In this document: piece after piece, positions 17,142-25,907 of the stretch
Numbering within the stretch: the first letter of the stretch is position 1
Layout of the letters: every line of letters begins with the position of its first letter
From: JAPPFW01 sp965200835
GTDB lineage: Bacteria; Actinomycetota; Acidimicrobiia; Spongiisociales; Spongiisociaceae
DNA: 64,000 bases
Direction: 5' to 3'
NCBI GenBank assembly: GCA_965200835.1
Contig: OZ241390.1
Span: 372,001-436,000, forward strand
Program-made: the position numbers and the translations under genes
The notes under the pieces: generated by a model
Database searches by the model: none
What the model was told of the DNA's origin: nothing
Seen by the model: the letters and a program-made list of their open reading frames with translations, nothing else

Positions 17142-17957
17142 TCAGGCCGAAGCAGCAGCTCGGTAGGTACCCAGGATACGCAATTCGGCCAGCGTTGCCG
17201 GTCTCGGTTCGAATATCGCCCTCACGCCCTCCGGTCCGGGTTGGTGGAGCATGTCGGCGTAGAACTGGTACTTCCAGGCCTCCTCGGCCGGGCGAGACTC
17301 AAGCCGGGTCAGATTGGCCCCCCTCAGACCGAGTTCCGTCAAGGACAGCGCCAGCGCACCGGGCGAGTGGGCAGTGGCGAATACGAAGGAGGTCTTGTCG
17401 GCATCGGCCAGCACCTGCTGACCGTTAGGGGCGAGTACCACAAAGCGGGTGGTGTTGTGCGCTCGATCCATGAAGTCGTAGGCGAGCACTTTCACACCCG
17501 GCCGCTCGGTGCTCTCCGGTGGCGCGAGCGCGGCGGCGGTCACGTCATCCATGGCAAGGATCACCTCGACCGCCCCGGCAGTGTCGTGGGTGGAACGGGG
17601 CTCCCAGCCGGCTCGTTCGATCCGGTCGTCCGCCTGAGCCAGGGCCTGAGGATGGGAATGCACCGTCCGGATGCTTTCGAGGGTGGCTCCGGCCAGCCCG
17701 ACTAGCGCATGGTGAACCTCGACCAGGTATTCCCCGACTATCGAAACCCTGCTCCGGGTAAGGCGGTCGAGCACCGGCAGCACGCTGCCGGTGGTGGAGT
17801 TCTCGATCGGCATCACCAGCCGATCCACCTCCCCGTTACGGAGGGCTTGGAAGGCGTGGGCGAACCCGTTGAACCCCACCCGCTCGGCCTCCGGGAACAG
17901 CTCCCCGACGGCCTTGTCCGAGTAGGAGCGACTCTCACCCTGGTAACCGACCCGCAT
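17142..17957 (-). CDS. pheA: Prephenate dehydratase
   Basis: This 271-aa protein converts prephenate to phenylpyruvate in phenylalanine synthesis. The catalytic domain shows GYQGESRSYSD at the N-terminus, PIENSTTGSV near residue 50, and the catalytic TTR motif in NTTRFVVL near 170. A C-terminal ACT domain (KTSFVFATAHSPGALALSL) suggests allosteric feedback by phenylalanine. It is monofunctional, with no chorismate mutase domain. It converges with the nucleoside operon, 37 bases away. Confidence 0.94.
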   Translation of the reverse strand: MRVGYQGESRSYSDKAVGELFPEAERVGFNGFAHAFQALRNGEVDRLVMPIENSTTGSVLPVLDRLTRSRVSIVGEYLVEVHHALVGLAGATLESIRTVHSHPQALAQADDRIERAGWEPRSTHDTAGAVEVILAMDDVTAAALAPPESTERPGVKVLAYDFMDRAHNTTRFVVLAPNGQQVLADADKTSFVFATAHSPGALALSLTELGLRGANLTRLESRPAEEAWKYQFYADMLHQPGPEGVRAIFEPRPATLAELRILGTYRAAASA

Positions 17958-18256
17958 CCGCCGCAGGGTACCCGCTTCCCGACCCCCTGAATCCGCACGG
18001 AAACATATGCGGACGGGCTGGCAGCCTAGAGACCGCGTGATGTCTCCCGCCGACTCAGATCCGGATGAAACCTATCGGCTTCGACCGACCACGCCTACCC
18101 ACCGCCTTCCGGCTGGACAGGGGTGCACTCGACCAGCCCGTAAGGAGGATCGGTAACCACCCCATGTCGGCTCTTGTGTGGTTGGATCGCCAACCACGCC
18201 AGGCAGTCGCGCTGGTAGAGACACGCTAGCCGTGGGCTCGTCTAGGGCTCTCTACG
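17958..18256. other. Intergenic stretch with an 8-bp hairpin
   Basis: No gene is seen in these 299 bases. An inverted repeat, GTGGTTGG-ATCG-CCAACCAC (18178-18197), lies about 60 bases past the stop of the minus-strand Fe-S oxidoreductase and could end its transcript, though no U tract follows. The remainder probably carries the pheA promoter. Confidence 0.4.
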
Positions 18257-20401
18257 CTACCGCTCGAAGACGGCATCGGACAGGATCATCGAGATGTCCT
18301 TGACCTCTACCGACTCCTCCTCCCCGATCTCCCGAACGCCGTCGTCCAGCATCACGAAGCAGAAGGGACAGGCGACTGCGACCTCATCAGCCCCGGTGGC
18401 TACTGCTTCCTCGGCCCGGTCGATGTTGACCTTCTTGCCGACTCGTTCTTCCATCCACATCTGCGATCCGCCGGCCCCACAGCAGAAGGAACGAGTACCG
18501 GAACGCCCCATCTCGACCACGTCTACCCCCCCGATGGAGGCGACTACCGCCCGCGGTGCCATGTAAACGGAGTTGTGGCGCCCCAGGTAACACGAGTCGT
18601 GATAAGTAATAGTCCGGGCTGACCCTTCCTTCGGCTCGAGCCGTCCCATCTCGACCAATTCGGTCAGCAGCTGGCTGTGATGGATCACCTCGTAATCGCC
18701 GCCGAATTGGGGGTATTCGTTCTTGAGGGTGTTGAAGCAGTGCGGGCACTGGGTGATGACCTTCTTGACGCCCAATTCACCCAGCGTCTCGATGTTCTCG
18801 AGGGCCAGCATCTGGAAGACGAACTCGTTTCCGGAGCGGCGGGCGGGATCACCAGTACAGAGCTCGGCCGGACCGAGAATGGCGAAGTCGACGCCGGCCT
18901 CGTTCATCAGGCGGGCGGTGGCCACCGTCACCTTCTGGTTCCGGTCGTCGAACGACCCGGCACAGCCCACCCAGTACAAGTACTCGGCCCGGTCCACATC
19001 CTGCCCGAGGATCGGCACGTCGAAGTCCAGACGGGCCGTCCAAGCCGCCCGCTCGCCCTGCCCGATGCCGTAGGGATTGGAGGAGTTCTCCATGGAGAGG
19101 TAGGCCTTGCCCAGCTCGCTGGGGAACTCTGCCTCCATGAGGGCCAGGTAGCGCCTCATGTCGAGGATCTTGTCGAGGATCTCGATGTCCACCGGGCAGA
19201 TCTCATCACAAGCCTTGCAGGAGGTGCAGGCCCATAGCTCCTCCGGGGTGATCCGCTCGAACACGTTCTCCGCCGAGACAGTGATCGCGGTATCGACCGT
19301 GACCGGGGTGGTCACCACCGGGTCAGCCGTTCGCGAGGCCACCTCACCCAGCTTGAGCACTATCTCGCGAGGATCCAGGGGTTTGCCGGTGGCATTGGCC
19401 GGACACACCTCGGTACACCGACCGCACACCGTGCAGGTGTCGGTGTCGAGTAACTGCTTCCAGGTGAAGTCCCCCACCAGCGCGGCGCCCACCGTCTCGA
19501 TGTCATCCACCTCCATCAGGTTGGGCATCTCCCGCATGGCACCGGGCGGTCGCTCCCGGGGACCGAGGAACATGTTCACCGGGGAGGTGACCATGTGACG
19601 GAGCTTGGTGGTCGGCAGGACCACCAGGAACGCCAGGAAGGAGACCACGTGGAGGACCCAGATGACCTGATGAATCCCGGCCGCCGGACCATCAGGAACC
19701 AGGAACGACAGGGGATAGCCGACGAACGACCACACCTCGTACCCCGGTCGACCCTCGACGGCGATCCGGGCAGCTTCGGTCGCCAGGCCGGTGATGCCGA
19801 TCACCGCCAGGGTGACGAGTATCCAGAGATCCTCCGGACGGGTCTTGGACCGCAGCCGCCAGGGCGCTTGCCCGTACCGGCGCACCGCAGCCCAGCCCAG
19901 ACCACCGAGAAACACCAGAGCTGCCAGATCCAGCACGAACGAATAACCCCGGTAGACATTGTCCTGGAGGAACTTGAAGTCGGCCGGGAGAAGGTGGTCT
20001 ATCTCCAAAGTGACCGTCCCCAGGAACAGCACTATGAAGCCGTAATAGACCATCGAGTGCATCAGGCCCGCCCACCGGTCCCGCATGAGGGTCTGCATGC
20101 GAAGGCCCACGCCCATCGCCGCCAGGCGTTCCCTCCACATTCCGGTGCGGCGGTCTGCACTACCTCGCTGCCAATTCCTGGCCCGGAGGGAGAAAAGATA
20201 GAAGGTCAGGAACAGAAAACCGGCTACCGCTACGTAGAACAGCGCCTTGAGAGCAGTCGGGATGTTGACGAACACCTCGCGGGACACGCTGCTCTCGGCG
20301 TGACCCGGGAACTCTCCCACGAACCAGCTGACCAACGTGCCGCCGGCAGCTAGAACACCCAGCCACAGAAGGATCTCAGCGGCAGTGAACTTACGGCGCA
20401 T
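18257..20401 (-). CDS. Membrane-anchored Fe-S oxidoreductase (FadF/heterodisulfide reductase D-like)
   Basis: This 714-aa protein has an N-terminal NarI-like membrane domain with several helices (from residue 8 to about 270), then two 4Fe-4S motifs, CTVCGRCTEVCP and CTSCKACDEICP, and two C-terminal CCG cysteine-rich domains (VGCAGSFDD...; CCGAGGSQMW). Related proteins are proposed to move electrons from acyl-CoA dehydrogenase/ETF or similar donors to membrane quinone. It stands as a single gene, and no etf genes are nearby. The electron donor is therefore not known. Confidence 0.88.
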   Translation of the reverse strand: MRRKFTAAEILLWLGVLAAGGTLVSWFVGEFPGHAESSVSREVFVNIPTALKALFYVAVAGFLFLTFYLFSLRARNWQRGSADRRTGMWRERLAAMGVGLRMQTLMRDRWAGLMHSMVYYGFIVLFLGTVTLEIDHLLPADFKFLQDNVYRGYSFVLDLAALVFLGGLGWAAVRRYGQAPWRLRSKTRPEDLWILVTLAVIGITGLATEAARIAVEGRPGYEVWSFVGYPLSFLVPDGPAAGIHQVIWVLHVVSFLAFLVVLPTTKLRHMVTSPVNMFLGPRERPPGAMREMPNLMEVDDIETVGAALVGDFTWKQLLDTDTCTVCGRCTEVCPANATGKPLDPREIVLKLGEVASRTADPVVTTPVTVDTAITVSAENVFERITPEELWACTSCKACDEICPVDIEILDKILDMRRYLALMEAEFPSELGKAYLSMENSSNPYGIGQGERAAWTARLDFDVPILGQDVDRAEYLYWVGCAGSFDDRNQKVTVATARLMNEAGVDFAILGPAELCTGDPARRSGNEFVFQMLALENIETLGELGVKKVITQCPHCFNTLKNEYPQFGGDYEVIHHSQLLTELVEMGRLEPKEGSARTITYHDSCYLGRHNSVYMAPRAVVASIGGVDVVEMGRSGTRSFCCGAGGSQMWMEERVGKKVNIDRAEEAVATGADEVAVACPFCFVMLDDGVREIGEEESVEVKDISMILSDAVFER

Positions 20402-20495
20402 CCGGCTACCTCCCGTCGAAGACCTGCCGCCCGAGTGTAGAGAATCTGCTCATCGGGCTCCGAGCATTGGAACTACCGGTACCGGGCGCGCCGGA

Positions 20496-21317
20496 TCAGC
20501 TACTCAGAGCTTTCGCCCCGAGCTCCACGGAGCGTTCGGTGGCGGCCGCTATGGCCGCTCGGACCAGGGGGGTGAAGCCGCCCCCCTCCATGACCTCCAG
20601 TGCGGCCGCCGTGGTCCCTCCCGGGGAAGTGACCTTACGGCGTAGTTCGGCGGGGCCATCCTCGGAGACCTCCATCAGATGTCCCGCCCCCTTGATGGTC
20701 CGCGCCGCCAGACGCAGGGCCATAGCCTCGTCCAAGCCCTGGCGAACCCCCTCCGCTGCGATCGCCTCCGCCAGCAGATAGGCGTAGGCAGGCCCGCTGC
20801 CTGACACCGCAGTTACCGCGTCCAGCAAGGACTCGTCCACTTCTTCCACCATGCCGACGGCAGACAGCACGGTCCTGGCCAGTGCCATATGGTCGCTGGT
20901 GGCATGGGTACCTCGAGCACATCCGGTGATGCCCTGGCCGACCAGGGCAGGCGTGTTGGGCATGGTACGGATCACCGGCACCCGGCCCAGAATCCGCTCG
21001 TAGACCAGCGTAGGAACGCCGGCGACCAGGGCAACCAGCACCTGCTCCGGGGACAGCACCTCGGCCAGCTCCGCCAGCACCCCATGGATTTCCTGGGGCT
21101 TGACGGCCACCACCACTACATCCTGGTCGGCGATTCCCTCACGTGCGCTACCGAATGTCGAGCATCCGGTCGTCTCACGTAGCTCGGCTGCCCGTGGCTC
21201 CCACACCTCCACCAGCGTCAGATCGGATGGGCCCCACCCGGCCTCCAGCAGCCCCGACAGCAATGCGCCACCCATGGCGCCCACTCCCACGATGGAGATG
21301 GAAGGTCTCTTCACCAC
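20496..21317 (-). CDS. proC: Pyrroline-5-carboxylate reductase
   Basis: This 273-aa enzyme makes the last step of proline synthesis, reducing P5C with NAD(P)H. The Rossmann motif is at the N-terminus (IVGVGAMGGALLSGLLEAG), VVVAVKPQEIHGVL lies near 70, and the dimerisation domain carries AVSGSGPAYAYLLAEAIA with VTSPGGTTAAALEVM. Length is typical. It is on the same strand as udk, about 40 bases downstream of it. Confidence 0.95.
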   Translation of the reverse strand: MVKRPSISIVGVGAMGGALLSGLLEAGWGPSDLTLVEVWEPRAAELRETTGCSTFGSAREGIADQDVVVVAVKPQEIHGVLAELAEVLSPEQVLVALVAGVPTLVYERILGRVPVIRTMPNTPALVGQGITGCARGTHATSDHMALARTVLSAVGMVEEVDESLLDAVTAVSGSGPAYAYLLAEAIAAEGVRQGLDEAMALRLAARTIKGAGHLMEVSEDGPAELRRKVTSPGGTTAAALEVMEGGGFTPLVRAAIAAATERSVELGAKALSS

Positions 21318-21359
21318 ACCGATTATATGCTCTGCCCGCCGATCCCGGCCCTGCTCTCC

Positions 21360-22025
21360 TCAGAGACCGGGCCACCTGCCGAGCACCTCTCGGATCATCG
21401 AGACCAGCGCACCAACGGCATCCCGGTTGTATCCCTCGGGAATGATCACATCGGCATAACGCTTGGACGGCTCCACGAACTGCAGGTGCATCGGCCGCAC
21501 GGTGGCGTGGTACTGGCTGACCACCGAGGAGAACGACCTCCCGCGCTCGCGCATGTCCCGCTCCACCCGCCGGAGGACCCGAAGGTCGGGGTCGGTATCG
21601 ACGAATACCCGCAGGTCCATCAAGCCGCGCAGCTCAGGCTCGACGAGGATGAGGATTCCCTCGATCAACAGGACCGGACGGGGATGGACGGTGGCGGTCT
21701 CGGATCGCCGCAGATGCCGGGAGAAGTCGTACAAGGGTCGTTCGACCGGCTTCCCCGCGTTCAGGTCGGCCAGATGAGCGAGCAGCAGCTCGGTTTCCAG
21801 CGAGTCCGGATGGTCGTAGTTGACTCGGGTCCGCTCCTCGTATGAAAGATCGGGACGATGCCGGTAATAGGCATCATGGGGTATCAAAGCGACCAGTTCC
21901 GGTCCGATCTGGCTGATGATGGACTTAGAAATGGTTGTCTTGCCCGAGCCGGATCCGCCCGCCATACCGATCACGAAAGGAGCTGACCCCGGCCACTCCA
22001 AGTCTGCGACCGCAGCGCCACTCAC
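21360..22025 (-). CDS. udk: Uridine kinase
   Basis: This 221-aa P-loop kinase phosphorylates uridine and cytidine in pyrimidine salvage. Walker A GGSGSGKT is at residues 23-30, followed by HDAYYRHRPDLSYEER and NYDHPDSLETELL, both typical of Udk, and EGILIL near 115. GTG 22025 was chosen because it overlaps the stop of the preceding gene (GTGA) and yields the normal family length; an upstream extension to 22127 would read inside that gene. It could also serve the nucleoside salvage of the 6690-17104 locus. Confidence 0.9.
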   Translation of the reverse strand: MSGAAVADLEWPGSAPFVIGMAGGSGSGKTTISKSIISQIGPELVALIPHDAYYRHRPDLSYEERTRVNYDHPDSLETELLLAHLADLNAGKPVERPLYDFSRHLRRSETATVHPRPVLLIEGILILVEPELRGLMDLRVFVDTDPDLRVLRRVERDMRERGRSFSSVVSQYHATVRPMHLQFVEPSKRYADVIIPEGYNRDAVGALVSMIREVLGRWPGL

Positions 22026-22591
22026 CTCTTGGCTCGCTTGGCTTTCTGCTCGGCTTTCATGCGCGCTTTGTGCTGGCGCAGTTCCTCGATCTGCTCGAAC
22101 TCCGCTATGTCGGCAATGGAGGGCCAATCAGCGGCGACTTCGGCCCAGCCGTCGGGCCCCTCATCCAGGCGCTTGCCCACGATACCGACGAAGATTCGTG
22201 ACTTGGCCACTCCGAAGCCGGGAAGCTTCTTGAGTCTGCGAAGCAGCTCCGGCCCGTCGGCCGCGGTAGACCACACAGCCGAGGCGTCCCCGTCATAGTG
22301 CTCGACCAGGGCCGCGCACAGCGCCTGCGTGCGCTTGGCCATGGCGTTCGGGAACCGGTGCAACGCAGGCGGACCCCGGAATATGGCCTCCACCTCTCCG
22401 CTGTCCCGCGAGGCTATGTCGGCGGCGTCGAGTGAGCCCCCCAGACGTTCCCGCAACAAGTTCGGGGAATTGAATGCCATCTCCATCTTCACCTGCTGAT
22501 CCAGCAGCATTCCGATCAGCAGGGCCAGCGGGCTAGCGGCGAGCAGCCGGTTGGCATCGTCCGAGTAGGTCCAGGGAAGCAAGTCGGGCAT
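22022..22591 (-). CDS. HhH-GPD-type base-excision repair protein (actinobacterial type)
   Basis: This 189-aa protein carries a helix-hairpin-helix (LKKLPGFGVAKSRIFVGIVGKR) in a short DNA-glycosylase-like fold. The N-terminus PDLLPWTYSDDANRLLAASPLALLIGMLLDQQVKM is typical of a small actinobacterial family annotated as HhH-GPD base-excision repair proteins. No C-terminal Fe-S cysteines are seen. The start at 22591 has a GGAGG-like site upstream and matches the family N-terminus. The specific lesion is unknown. It overlaps udk by four bases. Confidence 0.8.
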   Translation of the reverse strand: MPDLLPWTYSDDANRLLAASPLALLIGMLLDQQVKMEMAFNSPNLLRERLGGSLDAADIASRDSGEVEAIFRGPPALHRFPNAMAKRTQALCAALVEHYDGDASAVWSTAADGPELLRRLKKLPGFGVAKSRIFVGIVGKRLDEGPDGWAEVAADWPSIADIAEFEQIEELRQHKARMKAEQKAKRAKR

Positions 22592-22675
22592 CTGATTCCT
22601 CCTCTCCTCACAGGAACGGTAGCGGCCGGTCGGCACCGGCGGCCAAGTGCCCTGATTCTGGTTGACTGTCCCCCT

Positions 22676-23596
22676 ATGTCGATCTTGCTAGGACCCTTCA
22701 CCGAACCGGAAGGATGGATCCGGACCCTCAGAGCCGAGCTACCCGATCTCCCGATCCAGCCGTGGCCTGATGTCCCGGACCCGGACTCAGTCCAGTTCGC
22801 GGTGTTCTGGCTCCACGAGCCGGAGGACCTCCATCGCTACCCGAATCTGAAGGCGATCCTGTCGGTAACCGCCGGAGTGGAGCAGTTCCTCGAAGGCAAC
22901 TACCCCGACGTCCCGATCGTGCGGATGTCCGACCCCGCCATGGCTGATGAGATGGCCGCCTATGCGGTCCATTGGGTGGTTCACTTCCACCGCCGGATGG
23001 ACATCTACGCCCGGCAGCAGGCAGACAAGCTCTGGCAACCCAGACGATTGACCGGACCCGAAGAGTATCCAGTAGGGCTATTGGGCTTCGGGGTGATGGG
23101 ACGCCGGATCGGAGAAACCCTCACCGGACTGGGATACCCGGTCCGGGCCTGGAGTCGTACCGGGGGTCGGCATCCGACGATCGAACAGTTCCACGGATCG
23201 CGGGGATTGGAGACCATGCTGGCCTCCTGCCAGGCCATCATCAACGTGCTTCCCTTCACACCGTCCACCGAGGGGTTGATGGATGCCCACCGATTCGCCT
23301 GTTTCAGGGAGGGTTCGTTGTACATTTCGATAGGCCGCGGGCTGACGACCGTCGAGTACGACTTGGTGGCCGCCCTCGACCACGGACCCCTCCAAGCGGC
23401 GGTGCTCGACGTGACGACTACCGAGCCCTTGCCTGCCGGATCGCCCCTTTGGAATCATCCACAGGTTCGGATCACCCCGCATGTGAGTGGCTTCACGAGA
23501 CCGGCTACCGCGGCCCCGGTCGTGGCCACCAATATCAGGCGCATCCAGCGGGGCGAGCAGCCCTTCCCTCTCTACGATCCCGATCGAGGTTATTGA
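22676..23596 (+). CDS. Glyoxylate/hydroxypyruvate reductase A-like dehydrogenase
   Basis: This 306-aa D-2-hydroxyacid dehydrogenase resembles GhrA. Visible are the N-terminal substrate domain ending SVTAGVEQFL, the Rossmann GFGVMGRRIGETLTGLGYPVRAWSRT (about 139-164), INVLPFTPSTEGLMD, the catalytic Arg in SIGRGLTTVEYD, and a C-terminal catalytic His region ITPHVSGFTRP. It would reduce glyoxylate or hydroxypyruvate. Glycolate oxidase genes lie elsewhere in this window (52986-56738), which fits glyoxylate traffic. Confidence 0.88.
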   Translation: MSILLGPFTEPEGWIRTLRAELPDLPIQPWPDVPDPDSVQFAVFWLHEPEDLHRYPNLKAILSVTAGVEQFLEGNYPDVPIVRMSDPAMADEMAAYAVHWVVHFHRRMDIYARQQADKLWQPRRLTGPEEYPVGLLGFGVMGRRIGETLTGLGYPVRAWSRTGGRHPTIEQFHGSRGLETMLASCQAIINVLPFTPSTEGLMDAHRFACFREGSLYISIGRGLTTVEYDLVAALDHGPLQAAVLDVTTTEPLPAGSPLWNHPQVRITPHVSGFTRPATAAPVVATNIRRIQRGEQPFPLYDPDRGY

Positions 23597-23685
23597 CCGA
23601 CCGTCGTCTCCCAATCCCAAGCCGGAGCCCCATCCGGGTAGGCACAGCTAGCAGTGTCCTGCTTCGGTCCGGTACCGTCCACACC

Positions 23686-24471
23686 ATGGAACTGGTAGAC
23701 CGAGTATGTGTGATCACTGGAGGGGCCGGAGGAATCGGAGTGGCCCTGGCCAGGCGATTCCTCTCCGAGGGCGCCGCTGCCGTGGTGATCAGCGATATCG
23801 ATGAGGAAAGGACCTCCCTCGAGGCTACCCGGATCGGCTGCGCAGGTATCCGGTGCGATGTCACCGACGAACGCTCTGTACAGAACCTGGTGGAGCAGGT
23901 ACTCGCCGACTACGGGCGCATAGATCTGTTCGCTTCGAACGCCGGCACGTCGGTGGACGGTGGTGTTGCCGTGGCCGACCCCGACTGGCAGCAGTTGTGG
24001 GATCTGCACGTCATGGCACATGTTTACGCCGCCCGAGCGGTGATAGGACCGATGGTGGATGCCGGCGGCGGCTACCTGCTCCAGACGGTCTCGGCCGCGG
24101 GATTGCTGGCCTCCCTTTCCAGCCTGCCTTACACAGTCACCAAGACCGCTTCCCTCGCTCTCGCCGAGTGGCTTGCCATCGTGTATCGGGATAAGAACAT
24201 ACGCGTGTCAGCTGTGTGCCCGCTGGTGGTCGATACGCAGCTGGCGGATCGATTCCGGCTGGATACCGGAGCGGTTCCCGCCATGGATCCCGATAAGCTT
24301 TCCCAATCGGTAGTGGACGGGATCCGCGAGGAACGATTCCTGATCCTCCCCCACCCCGAAGTGGCCGAATACCTGGCTCGCAAGGCCTCGGACCGGGATC
24401 GCTGGCTGGCCGGAATGTCCCGGCTCTTCGAGCGGGTGGCTGCCGAGACGGATGAAGGCCTCCCACGGTGA
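23686..24471 (+). CDS. Short-chain dehydrogenase/reductase
   Basis: This 261-aa classical SDR has the NAD(P) motif TGGAGGIG at residues 11-18, ASNAGT near 86, and the catalytic Ser and YxxxK in SLPYTVTKTASLALAEW. An Asp at the end of the second strand (ISDIDEER) suggests NAD preference. The substrate is unknown. It overlaps the next gene by GTGA, so the two may be translated together. Confidence 0.85.
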   Translation: MELVDRVCVITGGAGGIGVALARRFLSEGAAAVVISDIDEERTSLEATRIGCAGIRCDVTDERSVQNLVEQVLADYGRIDLFASNAGTSVDGGVAVADPDWQQLWDLHVMAHVYAARAVIGPMVDAGGGYLLQTVSAAGLLASLSSLPYTVTKTASLALAEWLAIVYRDKNIRVSAVCPLVVDTQLADRFRLDTGAVPAMDPDKLSQSVVDGIREERFLILPHPEVAEYLARKASDRDRWLAGMSRLFERVAAETDEGLPR

Positions 24472-25313
24472 CCGCCACGGCGATCGACCTCCGAGGGGTC
24501 ACCGTGATGAAGTCCGGCAAGTGGTTGTTGACCGAGGTCGATTGGCAGGTGGAGCGGGGCGAGCGCTGGGTGCTCTTCGGACCGAACGGGGCTGGCAAAA
24601 CCACGCTCCTCCAGGTGGTTTCCACCTACCAGTTCCCGGCGCGGGGAACCGCCACCATCCTCGGCAAACGGATGGGGAGAACAGACGTACGCCGGCTGCG
24701 ACCCCGCATCGGCTACGTGGGGCCGGCTCCGACCTCGCTGGTGCGGCCCTATCTGCCCTGCCGGGAGGTCGTGGTTACCGGACGCCATGCGGCCTTCGTG
24801 GACACGCGCTGGCATGACTACACGGCCGGGGACTGGGAGTCCGCCGATCGGCACCTATCACTGATGGGCGTGGCGGGTATGGCAGAGCGAGAGTTCGTCA
24901 CGCTGTCGGACGGGGAGAGGAAACGGGTCTTGATCGCCCGGGCCCTCATGGCCAAGCCCGACCTCCTGCTGCTGGACGAACCGGGGACCGGGCTCGACCT
25001 TGGCGCCAGGGAAGGTCTCGTATCGTCGCTCGCCACCATGAGCGGGGATCATCCGGACCTGGCGGTCATCCTGGTGACCCACCACGTCGAGGAGATCCCA
25101 CCCGGCTTCGACCGGACGATCATCCTTTCCGGAGGGCGAGTCATCGGAGCCGGCCCCACCTCCGACATCCTGAGCGGCGAGAACCTCAGCTCGATCTATG
25201 GATTGCCGTTGAGGGTGACTTCATCCCGCGGCCGCTACCGAGCCATCGGCACGAACCATCGGCACTCACCCGGCAAGTCCCTGACACGCCCCGATCCGGT
25301 AAATATTCGTTAA
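24468..25313 (+). CDS. ABC transporter ATPase (YlmA-like)
   Basis: This 281-aa stand-alone ATPase shows Walker A GPNGAGKTT near residue 43, the signature LSDGERKRV, Walker B LLLLDEPGTGLDL and the H-loop VTHHVEEI. No permease or binding protein is adjacent, so its transport partner, if any, is elsewhere. The fold and lack of a partner resemble the YlmA-like group. The C-terminal ~30 residues are low-complexity and may be unstructured. Confidence 0.85.
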   Translation: MTATAIDLRGVTVMKSGKWLLTEVDWQVERGERWVLFGPNGAGKTTLLQVVSTYQFPARGTATILGKRMGRTDVRRLRPRIGYVGPAPTSLVRPYLPCREVVVTGRHAAFVDTRWHDYTAGDWESADRHLSLMGVAGMAEREFVTLSDGERKRVLIARALMAKPDLLLLDEPGTGLDLGAREGLVSSLATMSGDHPDLAVILVTHHVEEIPPGFDRTIILSGGRVIGAGPTSDILSGENLSSIYGLPLRVTSSRGRYRAIGTNHRHSPGKSLTRPDPVNIR

Positions 25314-25509
25314 CCAACCGTAAATCAGGTGGGGGCTATCCAGCCACTTGGTAGTTGTGGAGTGAGTCCAACCCTTCGAGACAACGGCGAGCCCGTATGC
25401 GAGAGGTGCCCTCAAGACGTTCGCCGGCTCGGCGCTCCATGGCCTTCAGGTAGACCTCCACTCGTGAGCTACACCCGTCGCCATCGACGGACCAGCCTCC
25501 TGCTAACGG

Positions 25510-25746
25510 TCAGACCTTGATGCCACGGCGACGCATATCGGCAATCACCGCCTCGATACCCTTGGCGTCGATAGTTTTGATGCCTTTGGCACTGACCGTG
25601 AGGGTTACATAACGGCGCTGGGAAGGTACCCAGTAACGCTTCTTCTGGATGTTCGGTGTCCAGCGGCGGTTGGTCCGCTTGTGTGAGAACGAGACCTTCT
25701 TGCCGAACGACGGCTTCTTACCCGTCACCATACAAATCCTGGACAT
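25510..25746 (-). CDS. rpmB: 50S ribosomal protein L28
   Basis: This 78-aa protein has the L28 pattern: ICMVTGKKPSFGKKVSFSHKRTNRRW at the N-terminus, then RRYVTLTVSAKGIKTIDAKGI. It binds 23S rRNA in the large subunit. Only one N-terminal Cys is present, so this is the non-zinc form. It is divergent from amt. Confidence 0.96.
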   Translation of the reverse strand: MSRICMVTGKKPSFGKKVSFSHKRTNRRWTPNIQKKRYWVPSQRRYVTLTVSAKGIKTIDAKGIEAVIADMRRRGIKV

Positions 25747-25907
25747 GTCGGACCCCCGAGTCGGAAGAGGAGAGTGGCGCAGGCCAGTCTAGAGGAGGTG
25801 ACGGATATCACAAGAATCGCCTCCCTCCCCTCCGATAGGCAACAACGCTCCCGGCCGTCCATCACATCATGCTATTTTGCCAGGTGCACCCGACACAGGA
25901 GAGCAGC